DNA from: Gigantopelta aegis
Lineage: Eukaryota; Mollusca; Gastropoda; Neomphalida; Peltospiridae
Reading direction: 5' to 3'
DNA: 64,000 nucleotides
NCBI RefSeq assembly: GCF_016097555.1
Contig: NC_054712.1
Coordinates: forward strand, 43,957,986 to 44,021,985
The notes under the pieces were generated by a model that saw nothing but the letters and a program-made list of their open reading frames with translations, had not been told where the DNA came from and did not search any database. This document shows positions 23,621 to 34,915 of the stretch, piece by piece (within the stretch, counting starts at the first letter, position 1; each line of letters begins with the position of its first letter). The position numbers were made by a program, and so were the translations under genes.

Positions 23621-24230
23621 ATAATAATAATAATAATAATTCAACTATAAAAATGTGATATTTGCGTTATATAAATTATCTTATTATATAATTTTTAAGT
23701 TTTGCCTTTTTGTCAATAATGTTGCAGGCGCGTGCACATAGGGTGTGGGGTGGGGTGGCGTGGTCTAAACACCCCTCTTCGAAACAAATTTCTACCTGCC
23801 ACAGTCTAAACCTTCCCCCTGCATAATTTACTGAACATGTGCCTGCTTTGTCAATTTTTGCTAATTCTCACAAATTAATTTGATCTAACATATGACATAT
23901 CAGATTTTGGGCTCTGTGATATCTTAGTCCCAACCAACCATATCATCGATAACAAATTATGTTAACTGGTTATCATTAAGGTTTATCAATTAATAGAAAT
24001 AGTGGGTTTTAGCAGCTCAATGGGCCACTACACCGACTTAGAGAAAACAGTAACCTCGGAACAATTATGATGCTGTCAATAATATGCACACACAATTTAC
24101 AAAGATACCTTTAAACAGACTAACTACTCATGACACTTTTACACCTAACAGTTTTGATCACAATGGGCATTCAGGCTCCCTTTTTGGGAGTAGGGGTGGG
24201 GTGATTGGAGGCTAATTTTTATTGCCCGAA
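23085..24230. other. Gene-poor stretch
   Basis: It contains an AAGTCC-type fragment (23155-23225), (CTA)n/(ATA)n at 23560-23640 and AT-rich unique sequence. No gene seen. Confidence 0.5.
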
Positions 24231-24239
24231 TGAAACGAA

Positions 24240-24500
24240 AATGTCCGAATCTGGAACACAACGTATATTTATATTCGCATTACTACCAAGACGCTACATA
24301 CGATTTCAAACAAATCAGTCTGCATTTATACATGGAACACAACTAATATTGTGAGTAGAATGATGGAAATACATGGTGAAGATTTCAGGCCATCTTAGTT
24401 TGCCCGAAAATGTCCATCGACCCTCCGGCACTGGGGGAGTGACCCCCCCCCCCCCCGACCCCACCTCTACCAAGTTTCGAACGCTTATGATGTTCCTAAC
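24240..24500 (+). repeat. Unnamed interspersed repeat, copy 2
   Basis: It shares gagtagaatgatggaaatac with copy 1 and ends in a poly-C/G patch (24442-24456). Short ORFs across it are not supported. Confidence 0.5.
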
Positions 24501-24760
24501 GGCCAGGTATAACAATACAGAGATCCTTTCCCCGACTCTTCTCTTATGCTTGTGATGGCCAAAACTGCCATAAGACAGTCAGTGATAATTAATGTCAAGT
24601 GTTTTGATCAAATTTTTAATGGTTCATCAGTAAAAGGTAATTTTTCATGCTTATTATTCCTGTTACTTTTATATTGTAGTAGGGCCTAACTGGTGATTAT
24701 AGTACTAGTTATTAGTACTAACTACTAAAACCAAATACAGTTTTTCAGGGATTTTCAGGA

Positions 24761-24764
<4 letters not shown>

Positions 24765-24833
<69 letters not shown>

Positions 24834-24834
24834 A

Positions 24835-24889
<55 letters not shown>
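24765..24889. repeat. (TA)n followed by (TG)n microsatellite
   Basis: About 65 bp TA then about 55 bp TG. Confidence 0.9.
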
Positions 24890-24891
<2 letters not shown>

Positions 24892-24894
24892 AGC

Positions 24895-25085
24895 AAAATA
24901 TCGGAAATAAATTCCAGAGGACTAGGAATACTAGGTTTGAAAGTCCTGTGGACCAGGAGTACCAGGAATAAAAGTCTCACGGACTTACATTCCTCGGAAT
25001 CCACGTCCCACAGACTTAAATTCCTAGGAATACAAGTCCCACAGACTAGGATTCCAAGGAATGGAAGTCCGATCGGACAAAGATT
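24895..25085. repeat. Short degenerate repeats with ggaat/aagtcc words
   Basis: About eight units of 22-25 bp carry variants of 'taggaatacaagtcccacagac' in both senses. They are related to the MITE at 7559-7760 and may be an internal amplification of it. Confidence 0.6.
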
Positions 25086-25222
25086 AAGAAAATCACAAAT
25101 AATCAGGTTGTGATTTACCGTAAAAATATAAACTTATAAAACATATTATTAAAAATTATGTTGGTATATACAGAAATTGTCTTTTCTGTTCGCCAAATGT
25201 TACGTTTTTTGGAGTTACCAGT

Positions 25223-25226
<4 letters not shown>

Positions 25227-25285
<59 letters not shown>
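25227..25285. repeat. (TA)n microsatellite
   Basis: About 58 bp of TA. Confidence 0.9.
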
Positions 25286-25286
<1 letters not shown>

Positions 25287-25694
25287 CAATTTTGGGCTAC
25301 ATATTGTTTTTTAGTAATATATTTCTACGTGTTGAACACATGAACACATAGCCTACTTTATATCTGTAGCTGCATTATATACTTTTGAAAAAAGCAAAAT
25401 ATTCGTCCTACTTCAATATGCTGACAAAAATGTAAAGACGATTACAAAAATTAACTCACGTATCTGATCCACAAGTCTATGACGTAAAAAAAAAAAAAAT
25501 AAGTTGATACTCAAACTTAAAAATAATATTTTGACATAGAGATTTGAACCCACAATAATCTTAAGAGACTCGTACATTTCTCCATCACACTACGAGGGAC
25601 GGCTGCCAAAACTTCACTTTTTTCCTCGTGTCTTTCTGGCAGCTCGTGCAAATTACAGAGTATAAGAAACGGACATCTAATTTGCCGGACTATT

Positions 25695-25870
25695 ATCCTG
25701 TTCAATTATTTAGACCCAAAGTTTTTTTGCAAATGTTACGTTTATTTCCTATTCGATATTTGTTTTCTTTGCATTTACATGAAGACAAACCCAAACCCCG
25801 ACAGGTTTTATATACAAATCATCATATAAAATGCACGAAGTTGACTTAATTCCACTTTTTAAAAATCTCT
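25695..25870 (+). repeat. Dispersed repeat occupied by an LTR; unoccupied inverted copy at 32055-32295
   Basis: gacaaacccaaaccccgaca and cacgaagttgacttaattcc are found reversed at about 32150-32210. The repeat continues on the far side of the LTR at 29204-29262 (gcacgttatttctcctataa). Confidence 0.8.
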
Positions 25871-25875
25871 GTGTC

Positions 25876-28800
25876 TGTGACGGAACATGCTCTTATTTCT
25901 TTTCGCCTGTGGCGATATTAATTGTTTTAGAGGGCCGTGTACAAGCTCCAATATGCACTTAAGCCCAGGTGGTCAAGCTTTTTTAATACACACCCATACC
26001 AGGTGCGGAGGCCATGTGGCCAGTAGTTACGTAATACCTCCGCTAGTTTGGTACGTTCGGGGTATTGCTGGCGAACGAGGCGTCAGCAAGTCTGGCCATC
26101 TAAGGAAAATTCCCGTTTTGGTCGCTGTGGAAATATCACTTGTAGGTATTCGGTGCCGCGATGTACCCCCAGGCGATACTGGGATTTTATAATAAATAGC
26201 TAGGGTTTTAGAGATATGAGGGAGAAACATATTGGAAGGCTTCCAGGGAACGCGTCCGTTTGGACTTGCTAAATATTATTTCTGCTCTGTTGTATAACCT
26301 TGATGTGATTGATGTGACTTTAAATATTTTAATACTGTATTATATCAATATTATTTAGAGGGTGCTGCCGGTCATCTGACGCAGTAAACTGTAGGCTCAC
26401 TTTTCTAATATATATAACAAGCTTAACCAGTCATCCTAGAGGACCTAGGTAAACTGCAGGTTATTGTCTTTATTGTGATAGGTACCAGTATGAATTCTGT
26501 ATTACAAGGTTAGTGAATGAGTAGTTAAGGGTTAATTAAAAATTAACCAGTTAGGAATAGAGTTGTAATTCCTTTACTAATTAAGTTCCTCTGGAAGCGT
26601 TTCGCAATGAGCGTCTTAGCTGAAACAGGTGGAGATAACTCTATTCCAGATGGCGCGACGATCGACAGGGTCCCAGAAGCCTGGTTTGTCACTGACTGAC
26701 TTCAGGTTATAAGCGACCGAGTGACTGAGTTTGTTTTAACAGTAAAGTAATATTTTAAATATCAGAATGTGTTTTGTTGCATTTTTCTTAATGTCTATCT
26801 AATTGGGAAAAGTACATTAAAAACAATTTGGGTGGCAAAGTTGAGTTTTTACGCGGCAAAGTGTACCCATGCACACGTTTTTCTACAGTGTCAACACGAA
26901 CGCATTGAGTATTATACAAAATATATATTTATTACTTTTACTGTTAATGTCTTTTCCACGATATCTAAGTATATAAAATAGTAGACCGCCCTGTGTAGGA
27001 ACGTCCTGTATAGAGCCGTCATCACTATATATATATTTTTTTAATACTACACACGCACACGTTATACCATCGACGTCCCAAACTGCGTTCACCTAACAAC
27101 AAAAATACAAATACGATATTTACGGAAATATTATTCTACATTTTTCAGCTACGATACGTGAAACAAAATAGATTTTAATCATTTAACGTAAAAAATCAAC
27201 AATTTGGATATAAAACAAATCCATTCTAGTAAACAAAAGTGAAACACCCTAGAGTAAACAGGACGTTTCTAACTGTATTCTGGCGCATGCGTTGCAAAAA
27301 GTATCGTAATGCGCATGTGCAGTTCATCATTTTCCATTTTTAAGACAACTACATGAAAAAAATATATGTTTCTTAATTATGCACAGTTGCCGAACACTTA
27401 ATTTATTCAATTATTTTTTATTCTAAATTAACAAAATTTATATACTCAAAATTATTTACAACTATTATGAATATATTATGAATACTATTCACTACAATAG
27501 AGGCACAAAAATATAGCATACCTTTTGCAGATCGAATATAATAATTGAAAACAAATTCTAACAACAGGGGTCCTAAAAATCATATTTTTTTTATTCTTTG
27601 GCCTTGGTGATCTGGCACGTGTGACACGCACCGAAAGTTAATTCGTCTTTCTCCATTTTAAGTCAATTTCTACGAGTCATGTGGATCCGATATCGGTAAT
27701 TTTAAGGAATAAACAAAAACGACTTAGTAAAATTAATGGTTTTAGGGGTTTGTAAAGTTTTGTATTTAGATACTTACTTTTCTCAACTTTATTGTTTATA
27801 AAAATGTTCCTGAACTGTGAAGAAAACCTCATAAATGAACGACATGCCGATGACAACAAATCGGATGTTGATTGCGCGAACCGTGCACGAGAAATCAAAG
27901 TGAACGGAATTTGAAGCATAACGCAGTTAGGGACGTTGACGATACATATGCACATATATATTTTATTGATTATTTTCCACAATATATATATTTTTTCTTT
28001 ATTATTACTGACTTCCACCCTCATATCTCAGTACACATGTAGACAAACTTCAACTGGTAACCATTCACTGCAGTGTATACTATAGAACGTCCTGTGCAGA
28101 ACCATGCTGTGTAGGAACGTCCTGTATAGAGCCGTCATCAACATATATATTTTTTAATACGCACACGCACACGTTAAATATATATATTTTTTTTTTCCGA
28201 GTATTATCCAAAATATACATATATTTTCTTTATATACAAAATATATATTTATTACCTTTACTGTTAATGTGTTTTCCACCATATCTAAGTATATAAAATA
28301 CTAGACCGCCCTGTGTAGGAACGATACAAAATATATATTTATTCCCTTTACTGTTAATGTGTTTTCCACCATATCTTAGTACTATACAAAATACTAGACC
28401 GCCCTGTGTAGGAACGTCTTTTACAGAGCCGTCATCACTATATATATTTTTTTAATACTATTATCCACAATATACATATATTTTCTTTATTATTACTGAT
28501 TTTACTGCCCCCACCCCCCACCCCCACCCCCACCCCCCACTCCCCATATCTCAGTAGGCCTACACGTGTAGACAAACATCAATTGGTAACGACTGGTAAC
28601 CGTTCCCTGCAGCGTATACTATAGACCGTCCTGTGCAGAACCGTTCTGTATAGGTACGTCGTGTACAGAGCCGATAAGGTTTTGGTCCGTTATGATCGTG
28701 GTATAACAAGGAATGACAAAGTAATGAAAAAAATACAGCTATTGTCCGAGTTTGTTGGACCCTGATGAGTGACGCGCCACCTGTTTTATTATCTCCCCTG

Positions 28801-29198
28801 TTCTGAGCTAAGACGCCCATTATCACACGTGTGGGTGTTGTGTCACGGTGAAGTGATTAGCATATTGTGTAAACTAGACACCTAGAAATTAACTAATTAA
28901 GTGATCAGTTCTGGGTTGTTATTATTTGTTATTGTTAATTAACTACTGCGGCAGTACATTTGTCAGCGTAGGTTAATACAGATTCCAAAGTGTATTGTGT
29001 TTTTGTTGTGTTTTCTAGTGAAGTAAACGTGCTACATTATACATACTTTATATAAGATCGTATCTCTGATCATACCTAGAGACGAGCCACTAGGGTATAA
29101 CCGCCCGTTACAGAGAGATCTAATAGATATACAGTTAGGAGAGATATTTTGATAATCGTGTTTCATTCAGTTACGGGTATTATAGGATACCCGTGACA
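25876..29198 (+). mobile_element. Solo LTR (Ty3/gypsy-like) interrupted by a 2.2-kb TIR element
   Basis: It starts TGTGACGGAACATGC and ends CCCGTGACA. The flanking target-site duplication gtgtc is perfect (25871-25875, 29199-29203). The LTR matches those at 5632 and 13319; its two parts are about 25876-26606 and 28830-29198. It is a fossil with no internal coding region. Confidence 0.85.
26607..28829. mobile_element. Nonautonomous TIR DNA element, 2.2 kb, with internal repeats
   Basis: The ends are tgagcgtcttagctgaaaca and, reversed, tgggcgtcttagctcagaac, continuing to ggagataa on both. The LTR is interrupted between gtttcgcaa and ttatcacacg, compatible with a 2-bp duplication (AT). Inside, a motif with gaccgccctgtgtaggaacg and cctgtatagagccgtcatca recurs near 26983, 28083, 28303, 28400 and 28622. 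A longer unit near 28008 is repeated near 28540. I see no transposase; short ORFs have no motifs. A C-rich tract lies at 28507-28545. Confidence 0.7.
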
Positions 29199-29269
29199 GT
29201 GTCTTTTGAATGCACGTTATTTCTCCTATAAATAACTAAGGTCATTTGCATATCAAAACATGGGGATCT

Positions 29270-29580
29270 GAGGCTACGTGAAGGCCATTAAAGATCGTTT
29301 CACTAAATCAAGGTTATTATTGTTTTGCAGTGTGTAACAGCATTGTCTAATCTTTCCGTTAAATATAGATGTAAACAAACAGAACATGTAACCCTTTCTT
29401 GTAGGTGCATTATATTTAATAAATTTAGCTAATGTATTATGTATTTTTATTTTATTATATCAATTATATATTAGCATACCATACCTAACCTAACACAACT
29501 GAGATGTAGCACAGTAATAAACACAAATCACCTCACACACCGCAGAAATGTGCTTTCCAAATTTATAAATAAATTTAATG
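29270..29580. other. No gene seen
   Basis: AT-rich sequence between the dispersed repeat and the G-rich MITE remnant. Confidence 0.4.
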
Positions 29581-29582
29581 CA

Positions 29583-29625
29583 GGGCCGGACCCAGAAGAC
29601 CGGGGGGGGGGGGGGGGGGGGCCAC
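29583..29625. repeat. CAGGGCCG-type MITE end with poly-G
   Basis: cagggccggacccagaagac is followed by about 19 G. The same terminus occurs at 39966 and 49508. Confidence 0.6.
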
Positions 29626-29700
29626 CAAATCAAATAATGTCAAAGGCCACCAACATCAAATAGTTATAATACAAATGTTATATAATTTGCCTCTAAATTG

Positions 29701-29734
29701 GGATATATATATATATATATATATATATAATAAT

Positions 29735-29773
<39 letters not shown>
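29701..29773. repeat. (TA)n/(TAA)n microsatellite
   Basis: About 70 bp of TA with a TAA interruption. Confidence 0.85.
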
Positions 29774-29776
<3 letters not shown>

Positions 29777-30012
29777 CGAAAAGCCAAATATACTCGTATA
29801 TATACTTATTTATAGATACATGAATGTTCAAAATATAATAGCATAATAATAATAATATTCGATCTATATAGTATTTAGGGTGGTGCTAGGGGTATATAAA
29901 TCATTGAAAATGTATTAGTTGGATGAAAAATATGGGTAAATCGAAAAACACTTCAGTTGATGGTTTGGTATTGCCGATGGTTGGGTGTTACATTTGATAA
30001 ATATGTTATTAA

Positions 30013-31131
30013 ACGACGAGTATACATAGATGCTTTTATATTGTCGAGAGAGGGCGAATTACCTACATTACAGAAAAGATTAACGTGGCTTTAAATATGT
30101 TATTAGACGACGAGGAGGAATGTGGAATCAACATATCCATATCAACTTTACGAAGAACACTCCATGACCTAGATTTTAAATACCAACATATGTCTACAAC
30201 CGGAAAAGTGATTTTTGAGGATTCCAATATGTCAGACAGGAGACTGTCCTATCTCCATTAAATATCCAGTTTACGAGAACAGGGTTATTTAATAGTGTAT
30301 CAAGATGAGACCTGGGTGAATGTCAACCACACAACATCCCACCACTGGACAGATATCCACCCGGGCACAAGTACCGCCAATCACCTGCCGAAATCAGACG
30401 CTGCTGATCGAGTTCCTAAACTCTGTTCGGTGATTGGGAAGGGAAAAAGACTTATTATTTGTCATGCTGGCTGTGATAAATATGGATTGATAGATGGCTG
30501 TGAATTGATCTTTGAGGCTAAAAAAACAGACGGAGACTATCATGGTGAGATGAATCATGAAAATGTCATCAAATGGTTTGAAGAACAACTTATGCCTTCT
30601 CTACCAGAACCTTCTGTTATCGTCATGGATAACGCAAGCTACCACAACAAATTAACTGAGATTACACGATGTCCTGCACTAAACGCTAAAAAGGAAGAAA
30701 TTCAGTCGTGGCTACGAAACAAAAATATACCTTTTGAGAGAAACATGACAAAGCCAGTTCTTTATGAACTTGTGAAAAGTAAAAAATGTGCAAAGAAATT
30801 TGTTACTGATGATATTGCTGAACGCCATGGGCACTTGTGTCTAAGACTGCTGCCAAGACATTCTGAACTCAATCCGATAGAACTGATCTGGAGTCAAGTC
30901 AAAGGGCACATAGTTCGTCATAATGATGGTAAAATGACCACGGTGCGGAGAGAACTTGCACATGCATTGAACTCTGTCACACCTACACACTTCTCTGACG
31001 CAGTTAAACATGTAATAAATATCGAAGAAGATTTTAGAAAACAAAATAGTTTTATAAGAAATAAAATACCCCCTGTGATAGTCCCCCTTAACGAAGATAG
31101 TGATGAAGAAATGAGTTCGTCGACTGATTAA
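30013..31131 (+). pseudogene. Tc1/mariner-related DDE transposase (DD83E spacing), one stop
   Basis: The upstream part (30061-30258) has a helix-turn-helix-like segment (TEKINVALNMLLDDEEECG, TLRRTLHDLDFKY). An in-frame TAA at 30259-30261 cuts it. The remaining 278 codons carry the catalytic triad in YQDETW (about 30300), VIVMDNASYH (about 30625) and LNPIELIW (about 30875). The second Asp and the Glu are 83 residues apart, far more than the usual 34-37. This resembles the IS630-Tc1-mariner group described as Sailor (DD82E). An acidic Ser-rich tail ends the protein. I could not see terminal inverted repeats, so the element's limits are unknown. The first Met of the open block is not a credible start. 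Confidence 0.85.
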
Positions 31132-31283
31132 GTTATTTCTCCATACCCATCAGGAGTATTACTTTAATGTATGCATGAACTCTTTAACAACAAAAACAAT
31201 TTATTTCCATATCATTCACTATCAAACAACCTAACAACCTATAAACTAATCAACTAGAAATGCATATATACTACACATACATA

Positions 31284-31613
31284 CGAGAGAAATGCTTATT
31301 TAACGACACACTCAACGCATTTGATATACGTTTATGTGACGTCAGACAAAACGGTTAAGGAGCATTATGACAGTGAAAAAGAAACTCGCTACCGCCACAT
31401 GGGCCACTGTTTCCGATAAGCAATTTTGATAAGCAATAAGGGACGTTTTATATGCACCATCCCATAGACAGGATAGCACATACCACAGCCTTTATACATC
31501 AGTTGTGGTGCACAGGCTGGAACTAGACACAACCCAATGGGTCCACCATGTGGGATCGATCAGTCGACCTACCATGAGCGAACGCTTTACCTCTGAGCTA
31601 CGTCCCGCTCCAT
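31284..31613 (-). repeat. tRNA-derived SINE, subfamily 1
   Basis: On plus, the tail (aacgacacactcaacgcatt), the body (catcccatagacaggatagc) and the head (gggatcgatcagtcgaccta to gagctacgtcccgc) are all present. Confidence 0.85.
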
Positions 31614-31689
31614 ATACAAAAGAAGCCTTAAGTGGGGTTGGGGTTGTGCAGAGGGTCACACCTCCACCAATCGCATGCATACCATATTC

Positions 31690-31759
31690 TTCTCTCTCTC
31701 TCCCTATAACCATATAGCCATAGATTAAAATATGTTGAGTGCGTCGTTACATAAATGAC

Positions 31760-31760
<1 letters not shown>
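31690..31760 (+). repeat. SINE 3' end fragment
   Basis: taaccatatagccatagatt is followed by tgttgagtgcgtcgttac, then a CT repeat. Confidence 0.65.
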
Positions 31761-31837
<77 letters not shown>

Positions 31838-31846
31838 GTCTCTCCC
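31760..31846. repeat. (CT)n microsatellite
   Basis: About 85 bp of CT with a few GTCT units. ORFs on both strands are artefacts. Confidence 0.9.
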
Positions 31847-32054
31847 TTCAGCGTGCGCGCTTGTGTATTCCACAATATAATTATAATATTTGATACATAT
31901 TTTTTTTTCAAACTGAGGTTTTGTCACTTGAACTCCCCACCTGAATCCGCGCCTGCTTCATGTTTACAGAAATGTTCTTAAATATAGGTCATACTACGAT
32001 TTGTGCCGATAGGACGATAGAACCGAACATTAGTTTGAAACGCACTATAGAATG

Positions 32055-32295
32055 ATGCTTTTGATATGCAAATGACCTTAGTTATTTATAGGAGAAATAA
32101 CGTGCATTCAAAAGACACAGAGATTTTTAAAAAGTGGAATTAAGTCAACTTCGTGCATTGTATATGATGATTTGTATATAAAACCTGTCGGGGTTTGGGT
32201 TTGTTTTCATGTAAATGCAAAGAAAACAAATATCGAATAGGAAATAAACGTACATTTGCAAAAAACGTTGGGTCTAAATAATTGAACAGGATAAG
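32055..32295 (-). repeat. Dispersed repeat with the empty LTR target site
   Basis: Reversed, it matches 25695-25875 joined to 29199-29262. Near 32116 'gcattcaaaagacacagaga' shows a single gtgtc (reversed), the pre-insertion state. Confidence 0.8.
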
Positions 32296-32309
32296 TATTT
32301 CTGTCACTA

Positions 32310-32439
32310 CTGTAGAAGGAATTTAAGTCCGGTAGGAATACAAGTCCTAGGATAAAAACAACTTAAAAATAAATCAGGTATGAAAGGCCGGGTAGGATTA
32401 TGGTTCCTAAGCTATGAAGGTCCTGCGTTCCTTTTACAG
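32310..32439. mobile_element. MITE related to 7559-7760
   Basis: The ends are ctgtagaaggaatttaagtc and, reversed, ctgtaaaaggaacgcaggac. The AAGTCC words are internal. Confidence 0.6.
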
Positions 32440-32544
32440 CGGCTCCCATCCAGAGCGAAATTTAACAAACTCAATGGGTAAGTGCAAGACAACTATACCC
32501 TCTTCTTTCTAGCTAACTACTAATCACTAAGAACTAACCGATTG

Positions 32545-32650
32545 TCCAGGACAGACAGCCCAAATAGTTGAGGTGTGTCACCAAGACAGCGTGTTTGAAC
32601 CTTAATTTAATATTAGCACGAAAATAAGTTGCAATGTTTGACTAACATGG
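32545..32650 (+). repeat. Fragment of another SINE type (subfamily 4)
   Basis: gtccaggacagacag and cgtgtttgaaccttaattta match the reverse of 40684-40895. Confidence 0.5.
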
Positions 32651-32703
32651 GGTTGGGCCATTTGGGCTTACGTCTAAATTCCCGGCTGCTGTATGAAGGA
32701 AGA

Positions 32704-33027
32704 GGAGGGAATGTTTTATCTAACGACGCACTCAACACATTTCACTTACAGTAATATGACGTGGAACATATGGTTAAGGATCACACAGATATTGAGGGAG
32801 GAAACCCGCTGTCGCCACTTCATGGGCTATTCCTTTCGATTAGCAGCAAGGGATATTTTATATGCACTATCCAAAGATAGGATAGAACATACCACAGCTT
32901 TTGATGTACCAGTCGTGGTGCACTGGCTGGAGCGATAAATAACCCAATGGGCTCACTGACGGGGATCGATCCTAGACAGACCGCGCATCAAGCGAGCGCT
33001 TTACCACTGGGCTACGTCTCGTCCCTC
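32704..33027 (-). repeat. SINE subfamily 1; marks the start of duplication unit A
   Basis: It is complete from tail (aacgacgcactcaacacatt) to head (accactgggctacgtctcgt). From about 32831 rightward it is repeated at 43354 and beyond, so the left breakpoint of the 10.4-kb duplication lies inside this SINE. Confidence 0.85.
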
Positions 33028-33160
33028 GGCTGCTATATGAAGACATATCTAACGGGTCAAATAAAGAATTGCATTCACATAGTCCAAAACAATGCCATGT
33101 TCTAAATATGCCTGCCATAAAATATCCTGATTTCATAACTATGGGAATATTGATTATTGA

Positions 33161-33532
33161 TTAAAGGGACATTCCTGAGTTTGCTGCATTGTAAGATGTT
33201 TCCTTCTAATAAAATATTTCTACGATTAAACTTACATATTAAAATATGTTCTTGCTTAGAATATCAATGTGTGTTTCTGGTCGTCTTAATATTTGTAAGA
33301 AGCACAAACTGGGTTGTGTCTTCAAATAATTTCGTACGTACGAAAACAATTAGTTTAGGAAATAAAATGAAATTTAACCTAGTACAAATATTAAAACGAT
33401 CGGAAACACGTTTAATATACAGCCACTAATATTTTATGCAGAAAATTATATTTGATATGTAATTAAAATCGTGAAAAAGTATGTGTTGATAATATCTTAA
33501 AAATTGCAGCAAACTCAGGAATGTCCCTTTAA
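33161..33532. mobile_element. TTAA-flanked MITE (family 1), whole copy
   Basis: It is 372 bp. It starts TTAAAGGGACATTCCTGAGT and ends ACTCAGGAATGTCCCTTTAA; the inverted termini continue to ttgctgca. It has no coding capacity. TTAA flanks are typical of piggyBac-type targeting. Confidence 0.85.
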
Positions 33533-33539
33533 GCAGTAT

Positions 33540-34910
33540 TGCCACACATAAATGTAAAATCCAGAGTATTGCCAGACATGAATGTAAAATTCATAGTTTA
33601 TTGGTGAACCTATAAAAGGGCTTTGCCTGTACCCCCAGTCCGGAACACAGGTCAGGTAAGTGTTCTAATGAAAGTTGTGCCTCGCTTTGGTGTTGGTCCC
33701 TTTGATTTTACTCGTGAAGATCCCATAGTTAGACCACGGGCATGTCCAACCTACGTTTTAGCGACTGCTGACTGGCTGAAAAAAGTTACGCCATCAAGTG
33801 ATGCATAGTTTAGCAGGAAGTAAATTAGAAAATTGTTTTAAAAAAGTAACACTATCACTAACGTTACTAATAAAGTTTCAATATAAATTTGTAAAACATT
33901 AAACAATTATTTTAAAAAACCCCAACACACACAAATTAAATTAAATATTATTAATTAGTTTAGCTTCATTTTCTATTACATTACTGATCAGCTGCAACAT
34001 TTGAAAAGGGCACCTTCAGTATCGAGGGAGTTAGCAGCGTTAATAAGGACACCTATAGTAAGGGCTGTGGAATAGGTGACAGCAGATATCATGGCACACT
34101 ATACACTTGTCCTTGTTACTATGTTCTGAAGGCATGAAATGTCGTATTTTAACACTTGAAAAAAAAAATTCGGTGAAGCATGCCCCCCCCCCCCCACAAG
34201 AGGTTTGGGCCCACATATAGATGTATTTTTATCCACAGACATTCACCCCACCCCCGCGCCCAGTTGAAATACTGTCGGCGGACTCTGATCATTATACCCG
34301 TCAACTATAACTTCACATCTATTTTATGACAAGGCCACATGTTTCTAAACCGGTTTACAGTCTAGACTCTAATAGAGTCTGATACTTTAACGGTATGCCA
34401 ACCCCATTCAGACTGTACGCGTGTAACATCAATGGCGTCATTGCATATTTAGTCTAGACTTTAAAAGTTTCATCACCACGGACTCAGGAATCACACATTT
34501 TTTTACCGTCTCCAGACTCAAATACACTCCATTTAGCTGAAATGGTTTATTGTTATTAGTATTACTTTATTTCGTTCTTGCTTTTAAATCTAAATGTCAA
34601 GGATATTGAATGAAATGACATTTTCACAAATACGCTGTATCATCCAGGTAGAATCTAAAGCAGCTAGGCAGCTCTCTGTCCATAATATCCCTGTGATGCC
34701 ATCACACTGGCACTACTAACCTGTGTATATCTAACTGATTGCGTTACTGATTCCAGTCAGCACAGTTCAAGAGAGCAATCATGATATTTGCTAAACGTCC
34801 TTTTGGCACTACCATGTGCTAAGATACGATTTTAGGACTAGTCGAAATATTTGCAAACCGTTTTTTTTTTACTTAATCGTGTACATATATACGATGTTGA
34901 AAACGTCGTT
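33540..34910. other. Downstream flank of UGT2, no gene
   Basis: Duplicated at 44042-45800 (which has an extra SINE). It contains poly-C (34183-34196). Short ORFs (for example 33623-33808) are not conserved through the duplicate. Confidence 0.6.
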
Positions 34911-34915
34911 TAGAT

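Noticed and set aside
27677-28024. 115-codon minus ORF inside the 2.2-kb TIR element as a transposase
   Set aside because: It has no DDE or DNA-binding motif and consists of AT-rich filler.
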